64,000 nt of DNA, taken from contig NZ_JALKBA010000003.1 of NCBI RefSeq assembly GCF_023015805.1, positions 1 to 64,000 on the forward strand. Direction: 5' to 3'. Positions 41,792 to 51,146 of the stretch are shown piece by piece; the stretch's first letter is position 1, and the number at the start of each line of letters is the position of its first letter. The translations under genes were made by a program, and so were the position numbers. Origin of the DNA: Cellulophaga sp. F20128. Lineage in GTDB: Bacteria > Bacteroidota > Bacteroidia > Flavobacteriales > Flavobacteriaceae. The notes under the pieces were generated by a model, which saw only the letters and a list, made by a program, of their open reading frames with translations, ran no database searches and had not been told where the DNA came from.

Positions 41792-43759
41792 TTAAACCTT
41801 TTTTAGTACAATCAATGAATTGTTTTGAATAGTTGTAACCAGCTTAAATAGTTCTTTTAGCGCAAAATAACTATCAACTGAGTAGTGCGAATTGTTTAGG
41901 TTGAGTTTAAAAATTAAAGTTATGCTTCCAGGTTTATGCGTAAAGTTTAATTGTAAATCTCCTCCATCATTAGGTAGTGTTGCATGCTTTTTTTTAGGGA
42001 GTTCAGCAACTGTAAAATCCTTAGGCAGTGTAATGTTTACCGTATATAAATACTTGCGAGCATATCCAAAATCAACGGGGTAATTGCGTTCCTCTAAGGT
42101 AAAGGGGTTTTTATCAAAGAATTTAACTAAAAAAGGGTTTAAGTAAATGATGTTGTTTTCTTGAGTGTAACTTTTACTAAAATTAAAGTCTTCAACAGTA
42201 CGAATTTCATTACTTTGTTCTTCTGATAAAATATAGTCATCGATTTCAAAATCATTGCCTACTTGGTCTTCTTTTTGTGTTAAATACTCTTCCTCAGTTA
42301 GATTCTGTATAGTGGCTTTTCTATGAATGGCCATATACCCATTGTTCATTTCTTTAATGGATCCAGTGATGTTGTTAGCATCCGAATTTAAATTAAGTTC
42401 CGCTATCACAAATGTTTGATTGTTTTTTTCGGGCACTATATCATACCAATAGCTATCATTTTTAAAATCCATTACCCTTCCTTGGTAATTAAGGCATCGG
42501 AAAGGTAGCATACCAAAAGGTAGTAGTTTTTCTGATGCGTCTAAGAGGTATGTTTTACCATTAATTTCCGTTTTGGCAATTACGTAATTGAAATCTGACA
42601 TGACCGGATGGGATTTTTTGGGAAGGCCATTTTGCCGGGTAGATAACAAAACAAGGTCGGTCTTAATATCTGCGGTATTTAGTAGGTTTATTAAAGAGAT
42701 GTTTATCTCGCCAATATTGCCTACTCTGTCATCAAAAGCACTTTTTACACGGATCCCTTTATAGATGCCATAATCCCCGTTCCAGCTGAATCTATTTTTT
42801 ACAAAATTATAAATGTTCTTTGCCTTAGTTAGTTCGTCACCCTGCGTTAAAAGAGTGTCGGGAACATTGTTTTTAAGGAAACTTTTTTTGGTTAACTGTC
42901 CACCGATATCCTTGTCTTGCCTAAATTCTCTATCTACATCCTCCCAACTTTTGGTGTATCTTTTTTTACGGCCATCTAGCCCCATGTATTCAGACAACTC
43001 AAAATCTAATCGCGATATATAATTTTTGGAAGTCAGCATGTAACCTTCTTCATCTTTAAAGGCAGGGACGTCCTTCATAGCATATTTTAAGGTTTCGCAA
43101 TCTGCTCTAGCCGGATACCCCTCTATGTGAAAACAGTCTTTTTCAATAGAAGATTCATTTACTGTTAATTTTAAAAAGCCTAGGAGTGATCTATTATAAA
43201 AGTAATTGCCTGGAATTTTGGCATTAAATTCACTGTAAAGCTTAGGTAAATTAGACTGAAAGGTCCAGCCTTGAAAATTAAAGATAAAAGGAGATATAAG
43301 GGTGTATTCATATTCAATGATGCTGCCAACATTTACATTGGGAAAAGCAAACTTCTTCACCGACCATCGTTCGTTGATATCGGAGGTAAAGATATTATTT
43401 TTAGACAGCCTTGTTTGCGATTCTCCGTTGTGGGTAATGGCTTTTATATCTTCAATTTCTTCAGTTGCCTGGTCACCATGGAACAGTGGAATGGCAATAT
43501 TAGCCTCCCTAAGGCCTTCTTTTTTTAGGATTTTAATTTTTATATAGTATTTTTTTACAACCTTGATGCTTCCTTGAATAGCTTCAAAATAATTATCTCC
43601 TTTTTCATACAATACAACAGCATAAGCACTGCTGTCTTTTGGGTAGCTAGTGAATTTTTTATCGGCTTGGGTTAATACACCAAAGGTTTGACTTTCCTGT
43701 GCGGTTAAAAATGCAAAGCTTATGAAAGCAATACATACTAAAGTGATGGTTTTTAGCAT
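41792..43759 (-). CDS. DUF3857 transglutaminase-like protein
   Basis: A 655-residue exported protein with signal peptide (about 1-20, ending FLTAQ). Residues about 55-210 match the DUF3857 domain (VNVGSIIEYEYTLISPF), and residues about 290-400 a transglutaminase-like fold (KAKNIYNFVKNRFSWNGDYG; RVGNIGEINISLINLL; SDFNYVIAKTEINGKTYLLD); where the classic Cys would be, the sequence has GEINISL, so the catalytic Cys appears to be replaced, while His and Asp remain approximately placed. It is therefore probably not a protease. Function unknown. It is followed by the TlpA-like gene and preceded by kdsA with a 22-bp gap. Confidence 0.8.
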   Translation of the reverse strand: MLKTITLVCIAFISFAFLTAQESQTFGVLTQADKKFTSYPKDSSAYAVVLYEKGDNYFEAIQGSIKVVKKYYIKIKILKKEGLREANIAIPLFHGDQATEEIEDIKAITHNGESQTRLSKNNIFTSDINERWSVKKFAFPNVNVGSIIEYEYTLISPFIFNFQGWTFQSNLPKLYSEFNAKIPGNYFYNRSLLGFLKLTVNESSIEKDCFHIEGYPARADCETLKYAMKDVPAFKDEEGYMLTSKNYISRLDFELSEYMGLDGRKKRYTKSWEDVDREFRQDKDIGGQLTKKSFLKNNVPDTLLTQGDELTKAKNIYNFVKNRFSWNGDYGIYKGIRVKSAFDDRVGNIGEINISLINLLNTADIKTDLVLLSTRQNGLPKKSHPVMSDFNYVIAKTEINGKTYLLDASEKLLPFGMLPFRCLNYQGRVMDFKNDSYWYDIVPEKNNQTFVIAELNLNSDANNITGSIKEMNNGYMAIHRKATIQNLTEEEYLTQKEDQVGNDFEIDDYILSEEQSNEIRTVEDFNFSKSYTQENNIIYLNPFLVKFFDKNPFTLEERNYPVDFGYARKYLYTVNITLPKDFTVAELPKKKHATLPNDGGDLQLNFTHKPGSITLIFKLNLNNSHYSVDSYFALKELFKLVTTIQNNSLIVLKKV

Positions 43760-43781
43760 TGGTTGGTTGGTTTAGGAAAGT

Positions 43782-44603
43782 TTAGTTAAGGTTGTTTACA
43801 GTTTTTCTAATGGCAACTAAATTGGTTAGTAATTTTTCTAAATGATCCAAATGTAGCATGTTGGCACCATCACTTTTAGCAATCGAAGGGTCAAAATGAG
43901 TTTCCATAAAAATACCATCAACACCAGTTACAATACCAGCTCTGGCAATGGTCTCTATCATATCAGGTCTACCACCTGTAACACCAGAAGATTGATTGGG
44001 TTGTTGTAAGGAATGGGTTACGTCTAACACTACTGGGGCATATTGCTTCATGGTTGGGATGCCTCTAAAATCTACGATCATATCTTGGTAGCCAAACATC
44101 GTACCTCGATCTGTTATCATCACTTGTTGGTTGTTGCTGTCCGTTACTTTTTTAGCTGCGTGTTGCATGCTTTCAGGGCTCATAAATTGCCCTTTTTTGA
44201 GGTTTACCACCTTGCCCGTATTGGCAGCGGCAACGACTAAATCGGTTTGACGTACTAAAAAAGCAGGTATTTGTAAAATATCTACATATTCAGCTGCTAA
44301 GGTAGCATCAGAAACTTCATGAATATCGGTTACAGTTGGAACCTTAAAGGTTTCAGAAACTTTTCTTAGGATTTTTAGGGCTTTTTCATTGCCAATTCCA
44401 GAAAAAGAATCTACTCTACTGCGATTTGCCTTTTTAAAACTACCTTTAAAAACGTAAGGAATTTCAAGTTTGTCAGTAATGGTGCAGATTTTTTCCGCGA
44501 TACGCATTGCCATTTCTTCGCCTTCAATAGCACAAGGCCCCGATAATAAGAAAAAGTTGTTGTTTTTGGTGTGTTTTATTTGTGGGATAAGGTCTAGATT
44601 CAT
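43782..44603 (-). CDS. kdsA: 3-deoxy-8-phosphooctulonate synthase
   Basis: The 273-residue enzyme makes Kdo-8-phosphate from PEP and arabinose 5-phosphate for lipopolysaccharide core. It shows SGPCAIEGEEMAMRIAEKI (about 20-38), KGSFKKANRSRVDSFSG (about 55-71), TDIHEVSDATLAAEYVDILQ, and the PSP-type ITDRGTMFGYQDMIVDFRG. Length fits KdsA. It lies 22 bp ahead of the DUF3857 gene on the same strand. Confidence 0.95.
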   Translation of the reverse strand: MNLDLIPQIKHTKNNNFFLLSGPCAIEGEEMAMRIAEKICTITDKLEIPYVFKGSFKKANRSRVDSFSGIGNEKALKILRKVSETFKVPTVTDIHEVSDATLAAEYVDILQIPAFLVRQTDLVVAAANTGKVVNLKKGQFMSPESMQHAAKKVTDSNNQQVMITDRGTMFGYQDMIVDFRGIPTMKQYAPVVLDVTHSLQQPNQSSGVTGGRPDMIETIARAGIVTGVDGIFMETHFDPSIAKSDGANMLHLDHLEKLLTNLVAIRKTVNNLN

Positions 44604-44698
44604 TTTAGTATATTTTAAGGATGTAAAGGTAATAGTTTTTAAGTGGATTTAGGTGTTGGTAAACTATCTCTATATCAGCTTAGTAAGAAAATTGAATC

Positions 44699-44733
44699 TT
44701 TTGCTTATTGCTTTAAAAAATAGAGTACCTTTG
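44699..44733 (+). promoter_or_regulatory. Bacteroidota-type promoter of typA
   Basis: TTTTG (44699-44703) and TACCTTTG (44726-44733) with a 22-bp spacer match the -33/-7 consensus TTTG and TAnnTTTG. It is 40 bp before the typA ATG. Confidence 0.75.
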
Positions 44734-44773
44734 CGCGCGCATTTAGGAAGGTAAATGCATTTAAAAATTAGTT

Positions 44774-46570
44774 ATGTCAACAAAGAATATTGCAATTATT
44801 GCTCACGTAGATCACGGGAAAACAACCTTGGTAGATAAGATAATGTATCACTGCCAGTTATTTAGGGAGAACCAAAATACAGGTGACCTAATTTTAGATA
44901 GTAACGATTTAGAACGCGAACGCGGAATTACAATCGTATCTAAAAACGTTTCTGTGGTTTATAAAGGCACAAAAATTAACATTATAGATACTCCTGGTCA
45001 CGCCGATTTTGGTGGAGAGGTAGAGAGAGTATTAAATATGGCGGATGGTGTACTGCTTTTAGTAGATGCTTTTGAAGGGCCAATGCCACAAACTCGTTTT
45101 GTTTTACAAAAAGCAATTGATTTAGGGTTAAAGCCATGTGTAGTTATTAATAAGGTTGATAAAGAAAACTGTACGCCAGAAGAAGTACATGAGAAAGTTT
45201 TTGACTTAATGTTTGAGTTAGGAGCAGAAGAGTGGCAATTAGATTTTCCAACAGTGTACGGTTCAGCTAAGAATAACTGGATGAGTGACGACTGGAAAAA
45301 CGAAACAGATAATATAGAGCCATTGTTAGATATGGTTATTGAGCATGTGCCAACGTTTAAAGTAGTAGAAGGAAATACGCAGATGCTTATTACTTCATTA
45401 GATTATTCTTCATTTACAGGTAGAATTGCAATTGGAAGATTGCAACGTGGTAGCTTAAAAGAAGGACAGCCAATTTCTTTGGTAAAAAGAGATGGGAGTA
45501 TCACTAAATCGAAAATTAAAGAATTGTACACTTTTGAAGGTCTTGGGAGACTAAGGGTAGAAGAAGTTGTTACAGGTGATATTTGTGCTATTGTAGGTTT
45601 GGAAGGTTTTGAGATTGGTGATACGGTAGCCGATATTGAAAATCCAGAGAAATTAAAAAGTATTGCTATAGATGAGCCAACAATGAGTATGTTGTTCACT
45701 ATTAACGATTCTCCTTTCTTTGGTAGAGATGGTAAATATGTAACTTCTCGTCATATTAAAGATCGTTTGGCTCGTGAGCTAGAAAAAAACTTAGCCTTAC
45801 GTGTTAATGAAACAGATAGTGCTGATAAATTTTTAGTATTTGGACGTGGTGTATTGCACTTGTCTGTACTTATTGAAACAATGCGTAGAGAAGGTTATGA
45901 ACTACAAATTGGACAGCCACAAGTAATAATAAAAGAAATTGACGGTGTTAAATGTGAGCCAATAGAAAGTTTAACTATAGATTTACCAGAAACTGTTTCT
46001 GGAAAGGCTGTAGAAATGGTTTCTATGCGTAAAGGTGAAATGACGAGTATGGAAGCAAAAGGAGAGCGTATGATATGCGAATTCTTAATTCCTTCTCGTG
46101 GTATAATTGGACTTAGAAATCAATTGTTAACCGCTACTGCAGGTGAAGCTATTATGGCGCACCGTTTCTTGGAATACCAACCAATGAAAGGTGATATTCC
46201 ACAACGTCAAAACGGATCTTTAGTTTCTATGGAATTAGGGAAGTCAATTCCTTATTCAATTGACAAATTGCAAGATAGAGGTAAGTTTTTTGTTGAGCCT
46301 GGAGAAGATATATACGAAGGTCAAGTTATTGGTGAAAATTCAAGAGGTGATGATATGACCGTGAATATAACCAAGACAAAGAAAATGTCTAACGTACGTT
46401 CTTCGGGAGCAGATGATAAAGCGAAAATTGTACCAGCAATAAAGTTCTCTTTGGAAGAAGCTTTAGAATACATACAGAAAGACGAGTACGTAGAGGTAAC
46501 TCCGAAGCACTTAAGAATACGTAAGATTTATTTAACAGAAAACGAACGTAAACGTAATAAAATAGCTTAA
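44774..46570 (+). CDS. typA: translational GTPase TypA/BipA
   Basis: A 598-residue ribosome-associated GTPase. G1 is AHVDHGKTT (10-18), switch region RERGITIVSKN, G3 DTPGH and G4 NKVD; EF-Tu domain 2, EF-G-like domains and a TypA C-terminal domain with FLIPSRGIIGLRNQLLTATA follow. It supports ribosome assembly under stress and cold. Preceded by a strong -33/-7 promoter and ended by a terminator at 46592. Confidence 0.97.
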   Translation: MSTKNIAIIAHVDHGKTTLVDKIMYHCQLFRENQNTGDLILDSNDLERERGITIVSKNVSVVYKGTKINIIDTPGHADFGGEVERVLNMADGVLLLVDAFEGPMPQTRFVLQKAIDLGLKPCVVINKVDKENCTPEEVHEKVFDLMFELGAEEWQLDFPTVYGSAKNNWMSDDWKNETDNIEPLLDMVIEHVPTFKVVEGNTQMLITSLDYSSFTGRIAIGRLQRGSLKEGQPISLVKRDGSITKSKIKELYTFEGLGRLRVEEVVTGDICAIVGLEGFEIGDTVADIENPEKLKSIAIDEPTMSMLFTINDSPFFGRDGKYVTSRHIKDRLARELEKNLALRVNETDSADKFLVFGRGVLHLSVLIETMRREGYELQIGQPQVIIKEIDGVKCEPIESLTIDLPETVSGKAVEMVSMRKGEMTSMEAKGERMICEFLIPSRGIIGLRNQLLTATAGEAIMAHRFLEYQPMKGDIPQRQNGSLVSMELGKSIPYSIDKLQDRGKFFVEPGEDIYEGQVIGENSRGDDMTVNITKTKKMSNVRSSGADDKAKIVPAIKFSLEEALEYIQKDEYVEVTPKHLRIRKIYLTENERKRNKIA

Positions 46571-46591
46571 TATTATTTTAGGCAAGCATTT

Positions 46592-46631
46592 AAAAAATTC
46601 CAAGAGTTTCTTCTTGGAATTTTTTTTTTTG
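46592..46631 (+). terminator. terminator of typA
   Basis: AAAAAATTCCAAGA (46592-46605), short loop, TCTTGGAATTTTTT and a T run to 46630. The stem is 14 bp. Confidence 0.85.
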
Positions 46632-46680
46632 AAATGTTTTGCCAATTTGTACGACAATTAATTAAAAAACGAAATTAGAT

Positions 46681-47580
46681 ATGATGAAGACAGCAGTTAA
46701 ATTTTTAAATTTATTTATAATAGTTAGTGTTTTGAGCTGCAAAGAGACTCCTAAAAATGAGTCCAAGGAAGTGCTGCAAGATACTGCAGTAGTTGGTTAT
46801 GATATCCCAGAATCATGGATTCAAAAAAGGGTAAAAGACGCTAGTGAAAAACTAAATGCAACCGAGGCGGGTAAGATTGTTTGGAAAGCGATGGAGGCAC
46901 ATGGTGGTTTAGAGAATTGGTACGGAAATGGATATTTGTCGATGAGGTTCAATTACATGCCTTTAGATGGCAAAGGAATTAGAGATTCTTATCAGACTAT
47001 AGATACGTGGAATAATAAGGCGAGACATCATAGTGTGTTAGATACAACGGCTACTTATGGTTGGGATGGAAATGAGGCCTGGGTAAAGGCAAAAGATAGT
47101 ACATCATTTGCATATGATACTAAGTTTTGGGCCTTAACCCCTTTGTATTTTTCAGGGCAACCTTTTGTTTTTGATGGTGAAGGAGTGCAATTGGAACTTT
47201 TAGAGCAAAGAACTTTTAATGATGAATTGCAAGATGTAGTTAAAGTTTCTTATGCCCCTGGAACGGGTGCTGCTCCAGATGACTATTATATCATGTACAT
47301 CAATACAAAAACCAAACTGGTTGATGCCTTTCGATATATCGTTTCATATCCGGAATATTTTCCAAATGGCGGACATAATCCAGAAAAAATAACGGTTACC
47401 CAAGGAACAACTACGGTAGACGGAATTGTGTTAGCAACCGGATTTAAAACATACTGGACAGTTACAGATGGTGAACCGGGGGAGTATATTACGAAGATAG
47501 AAGTAAGTGAAATAAAATTTGAGCCACAGCTTAAAGAAGATTATTTTTCAAAGCCAGAGGGTGCTATTCTAGTAGAGTAG
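46681..47580 (+). CDS. DUF6503-like lipoprotein
   Basis: A 299-residue predicted lipoprotein: hydrophobic signal then LSC at about 18-20 and KETPKNESKE. The body is beta-rich (YLSMRFNYMPLDGKGIRDSY; KLVDAFRYIVSYPEYFPNGG; VDGIVLATGFKTYWTV), resembling the DUF6503/LolA-like beta fold of outer-membrane lipoproteins. Function not known; a carrier role is only a guess. It stands alone between typA and the convergent kinase gene, with terminators on both sides. Confidence 0.65.
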   Translation: MMKTAVKFLNLFIIVSVLSCKETPKNESKEVLQDTAVVGYDIPESWIQKRVKDASEKLNATEAGKIVWKAMEAHGGLENWYGNGYLSMRFNYMPLDGKGIRDSYQTIDTWNNKARHHSVLDTTATYGWDGNEAWVKAKDSTSFAYDTKFWALTPLYFSGQPFVFDGEGVQLELLEQRTFNDELQDVVKVSYAPGTGAAPDDYYIMYINTKTKLVDAFRYIVSYPEYFPNGGHNPEKITVTQGTTTVDGIVLATGFKTYWTVTDGEPGEYITKIEVSEIKFEPQLKEDYFSKPEGAILVE

Positions 47581-47600
47581 GTCCTTCTTATACTCAAAAT

Positions 47601-47638
47601 AAAAAACCTTAATCCTGTTAAAGATTAAGGTTTTTTTT
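47601..47638. terminator. bidirectional terminator
   Basis: AAAAAACCTTAATC (47601-47614), loop of eight, GATTAAGGTTTTTT (47623-47636). It lies between the DUF6503-like gene and the convergent kinase gene and can serve both. Confidence 0.85.
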
Positions 47639-47655
47639 ATAGAGCCTGTCTCAAC

Positions 47656-48393
47656 TTATTTTGGTTCAGCTGCAGATGCAGCTCCAATAATACCAGCGTG
47701 GTTTAACAATGTTGCCGGTATAACCGGGGTTCTTATTTTTATATACTTTTTAAATTCATCAAAATCTTTAGATACGCCACCGCCAATAATAATGGTGTCT
47801 GGGGCAACCAAAAGCTCAACATATTCTAAATAGGTGTTTAGGCGTTTCCCCCATTTTTTAAAGGACAAATCTTCCTTTTTCCGAGCAGAATCTGCTGCCC
47901 ATAATTCTATTTTGGAGTACTTCTTATAAGGTATTTGCCCCAATTCAAAATTAGGAATCAGTTTTCCGTCAAGAAAAGCACCGCTACCTAAGCCAGTGCC
48001 AATGGTGATCATAACTACAAAACCATTTAAGGATTTACCTGCTCCGTATTTCATTTCGGCGCTTCCTGCTGCATCGGCATCATTAATAACAGTAAAGGCT
48101 AATCCAGTTGTGTCACTAAAGAGTTTATTGACATCTACGTCAACCCATTTTTTGTTGAGATTTCCGGCAGATTTGCATACCCCATTTTTTATTAAGGTAG
48201 GGAAACCGCAACCAACAGCTCCTTTGTAGTTAAAATGTTTTACTATTTCAAGTACAACGGCAGCCATGGCTTCAGGCTTTCTAGATTTTGGCGTGGGTAT
48301 CCTAAATCGGTCTGTCACCTTTTCACCCGTTTTAACATTAACAAGTGCTCCTTTTATTCCAGAGCCACCAATATCTATACCTAGAACTTCCAT
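47656..48393 (-). CDS. ppgK: ROK-family kinase, polyphosphate glucokinase-like
   Basis: A 245-residue sugar kinase of the ROK family. It shows the nucleotide phosphate loop GIDIGGSGIKGALV (5-18), VINDADAAGSAEMKYG, ITIGTGLGSGAF and the ELGQ motif PNFELGQIPY seen in polyphosphate glucokinases of Bacteroidota. It probably phosphorylates glucose with polyphosphate, though ATP use cannot be excluded. A zinc-binding ROK Cys cluster is absent, as in ppgK-type enzymes. Confidence 0.8.
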   Translation of the reverse strand: MEVLGIDIGGSGIKGALVNVKTGEKVTDRFRIPTPKSRKPEAMAAVVLEIVKHFNYKGAVGCGFPTLIKNGVCKSAGNLNKKWVDVDVNKLFSDTTGLAFTVINDADAAGSAEMKYGAGKSLNGFVVMITIGTGLGSGAFLDGKLIPNFELGQIPYKKYSKIELWAADSARKKEDLSFKKWGKRLNTYLEYVELLVAPDTIIIGGGVSKDFDEFKKYIKIRTPVIPATLLNHAGIIGAASAAEPK

Positions 48394-48501
48394 TTAATTA
48401 CATTAGAATTGAAGTAAGCAAAGTAACGAAAAACTTTTTTGGGGTTAAAATTTTATAACTTTTATTCATTTTTCGTTTTATTACAGCGGCTTCAACTTCT
48501 T

Positions 48502-50043
48502 TTATTGCCCCTGGTTTTTATTAATTTTTTTCAATTCAAAAATGTCAGTTCTTCGATCTTTGAGATTGCGAACGCTACCAAATTGATTTAATTCTCGAAG
48601 TAAATCGATATCCACATCGGCTATTAATATCATTTCGGTATTGGTGGTGGCCTCTGCTTTTATACCGTTTGCTGGGAACGAAAAGTCGCATGGGGTAAAA
48701 ACCATAGATTGTGCAAATTGAATATCCATATTGTGTACCTTGGGTAGATTTCCAACGCTTCCAGCTATGGCAACATAACATTCATTTTCTATGGCCCGTG
48801 CTTGTGCGCAATGACGCACTCTGGAATAACCATTTTGAGTGTCTGTTAAAAAAGGAATAAATAAAATATCCATACCTTCTTCTGCTAGTAATCTACTTAA
48901 TTCAGGGAATTCAGAGTCGTAGCAGATAAGGACACCAATTTTACCGCAATCCGTATCAAAAGTCCTTAAATCATGACCGCCTTGCATGCCCCATACCTTA
49001 GCTTCGTCTGGAGTTACATGTAATTTTTCGTAGCGCTCCGTAGTTCCATCACGTTTACATAAATAACCAACATTGTATAGTAAGTCGTCTTTTAATTCTG
49101 GCATACTGCCTGAAATGATGTTAATATTGTAGCTAATGGCTAGCTCTGAAAATTTTTGAACGATTTCAGGAGTGTGTTCAGCTAATTTCCGTATCGCTTC
49201 AGATTCAGATAGGTGATTGTTGTCTGCCATTAAAGGAGCGTTAAAAAACTCAGGAAATAAAGCAAAGTCAGACCTGTAGGCAGATACGGCATCAACAAAG
49301 TACTCTGCCTGTTGCATTAACTCGTCCATATCTTTATACGGCCTCATTTGCCATTGAATTAACCCAAGTCGAATCACTTTTTTCTTGGTGGCCGCCTTTT
49401 TAGTGCTTTTTTTATAGTAAACGTTATCCCACTCCAATAAAACTGCAAATTCATTAGAAGCCTCATCTCCTTCTAGGTAGCCTTTCATTATTTTTGAAGG
49501 GTGAAAATCATTGGATATTTGAAAGTTTAATACGGGGTCGTAAATTTCTTTTCGCTTTACTTTTTCTAAATACTCTTTGGGTGTTATGTTCTCTGAGTGT
49601 TTGTGGTAATTTGGAATTCTTCCGCCAAAGGCAATGCCTCGCAAGTTTAATTTCTCGCACAATTCTTTACGATAGTCATATAATCTACGACCAAGTCGCA
49701 AGCCTCTGTATTCAGATTTGATAAATACATCAATACCATATAAAACATTGCCATCTCCATTGTGTGTTTCAAAGGTGTAGTCTCCCGTAATTTCTTGGTA
49801 GGTATGGTGGTCATCAAATTTGTCATAATCTACCATAATAGATAGTGCACAACCTGCAAGTTGGTCATTTACCTTAATAACAACTTGTCCTTCTGGAAAT
49901 TTAGTAATTAATGATTGAATGTGAGATTCTTTCCAATAGGAATTGGGCATATTAGAGTATGCCTCAATCATTACTTCCTTTAACTCTTGGTAATCGTGTA
50001 TCGTTAAAAATTGTAATTCTATATTTTCAATGTTCTTAATCAT
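48502..50043 (-). CDS. GNAT-carbon-nitrogen hydrolase fusion
   Basis: A 513-residue two-domain protein. Residues about 1-210 form a GNAT acetyltransferase (VFIKSEYRGLRLGRRLYDYR with the acetyl-CoA loop). Residues about 225-500 form a nitrilase-like amidase with the triad Glu in LFPEFFNAP, Lys in YEKLHVTPDE and Cys in GVLICYDSEFPE. The same fusion is widespread in Bacteroidota and may act on acylated amines; the substrate is unknown. Confidence 0.9.
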   Translation of the reverse strand: MIKNIENIELQFLTIHDYQELKEVMIEAYSNMPNSYWKESHIQSLITKFPEGQVVIKVNDQLAGCALSIMVDYDKFDDHHTYQEITGDYTFETHNGDGNVLYGIDVFIKSEYRGLRLGRRLYDYRKELCEKLNLRGIAFGGRIPNYHKHSENITPKEYLEKVKRKEIYDPVLNFQISNDFHPSKIMKGYLEGDEASNEFAVLLEWDNVYYKKSTKKAATKKKVIRLGLIQWQMRPYKDMDELMQQAEYFVDAVSAYRSDFALFPEFFNAPLMADNNHLSESEAIRKLAEHTPEIVQKFSELAISYNINIISGSMPELKDDLLYNVGYLCKRDGTTERYEKLHVTPDEAKVWGMQGGHDLRTFDTDCGKIGVLICYDSEFPELSRLLAEEGMDILFIPFLTDTQNGYSRVRHCAQARAIENECYVAIAGSVGNLPKVHNMDIQFAQSMVFTPCDFSFPANGIKAEATTNTEMILIADVDIDLLRELNQFGSVRNLKDRRTDIFELKKINKNQGQ

Positions 50044-50284
50044 TGTTTTTTTTCTTTTTTTTAACTGGTTTTAAGTGTTTGTGCTATCTAATACTAGGTT
50101 TAAACCTTGCTTAATTTTAAATGAAAGATACATAAAACTAATAAATAAATCGGATTTTATCTTCGGGGGGAAATGAGTACTTAAAATTCCTAAAAATCAG
50201 GGGTCATCACAATTGAAAATCAGAATTTTAGAACTGTTTTTTGGTGTTGTTTAAAAGGCTTTGGGAACGGGTGACACTGTGGAT

Positions 50285-50968
50285 TTACATGGCGCGTTGC
50301 ACGACTTCAAAAACCTTGTTTTCATCACATTTTAAGGTTTTAGAGGGGTATTTTAGAATTAAGGCATAATCATGGGTTGCCATTAAAATAGTCCGTCCTG
50401 TTTTGTTTATTTCTTGCAAAACCTTCATAACCTCTACGCTTGTTTGAGGGTCTAAATTTCCGGTAGGCTCATCTGCTAAAATAAGTTCAGGATCATTAAG
50501 CAGAGCCCGTGCAATGGCTACACGTTGCTGTTCTCCACCAGAAAGTTCATGTGGAAATTTAAAGCCTTTGGTTTTCATTCCCACCTTGTCTAAAACCTCT
50601 TCTATCTTGGTTGTCATTTTAGACTCATCCTTCCATCCAGTCGCTTTTAAGACAAATAGAAAGTTGTTGTTAATGGTTCTGTCTGGCAATAAATTAAAAT
50701 CTTGAAATACAATACCTAGTTTGCGTCTCAAATATGGAATATCCTTTTCTTGTAGTGTTTTTAAATCCATATCTACAATGTTTCCAGTACCTTCCTTTAA
50801 TGCTAGATCACCGTAAAGTGTTTTCATAAAGCTACTTTTTCCACTGCCTGTTTTTCCAATTAAATAAACAAATTCTCCTTTTTTAATTTCTAGAGAAATG
50901 TTATTCAATACAAGGTTTTCTTTTTGGTAAATAGAAACGTCTTTAAGTGCTAATATGATGTCTGACAT
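50285..50968 (-). CDS. ftsE: cell-division ABC ATPase FtsE
   Basis: A 227-residue ABC ATPase with Walker [10 protein letters not shown] (38-46), Q-loop, signature [16 protein letters not shown], Walker [13 protein letters not shown] and the His switch MATHDYAL. FtsE pairs with FtsX in the membrane and drives septal peptidoglycan hydrolase activation. FtsX is not adjacent here, as is usual in this group. It is divergent from the TPR gene. Confidence 0.9.
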   Translation of the reverse strand: MSDIILALKDVSIYQKENLVLNNISLEIKKGEFVYLIGKTGSGKSSFMKTLYGDLALKEGTGNIVDMDLKTLQEKDIPYLRRKLGIVFQDFNLLPDRTINNNFLFVLKATGWKDESKMTTKIEEVLDKVGMKTKGFKFPHELSGGEQQRVAIARALLNDPELILADEPTGNLDPQTSVEVMKVLQEINKTGRTILMATHDYALILKYPSKTLKCDENKVFEVVQRAM

Positions 50969-51146
50969 AAATTTTTAAGGTAAATAAATTTACTGGTATT
51001 ATTGTTGATATAAAAGTAATAAGTTCTGAGGTAAAAAGTAGCACCATACGTTAAAAATATTTTTCTTTATGATGCGATATACTTCTGAACAATTTTTAAC
51101 GTTATATAATTTAATAAGGGTATATCACTATAATACCTATGTACAT

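Noticed and set aside
51069-51146. Upstream extension of the TPR gene
   Set aside because: It would place 26 residues ahead of a clear signal peptide starting at 51147.
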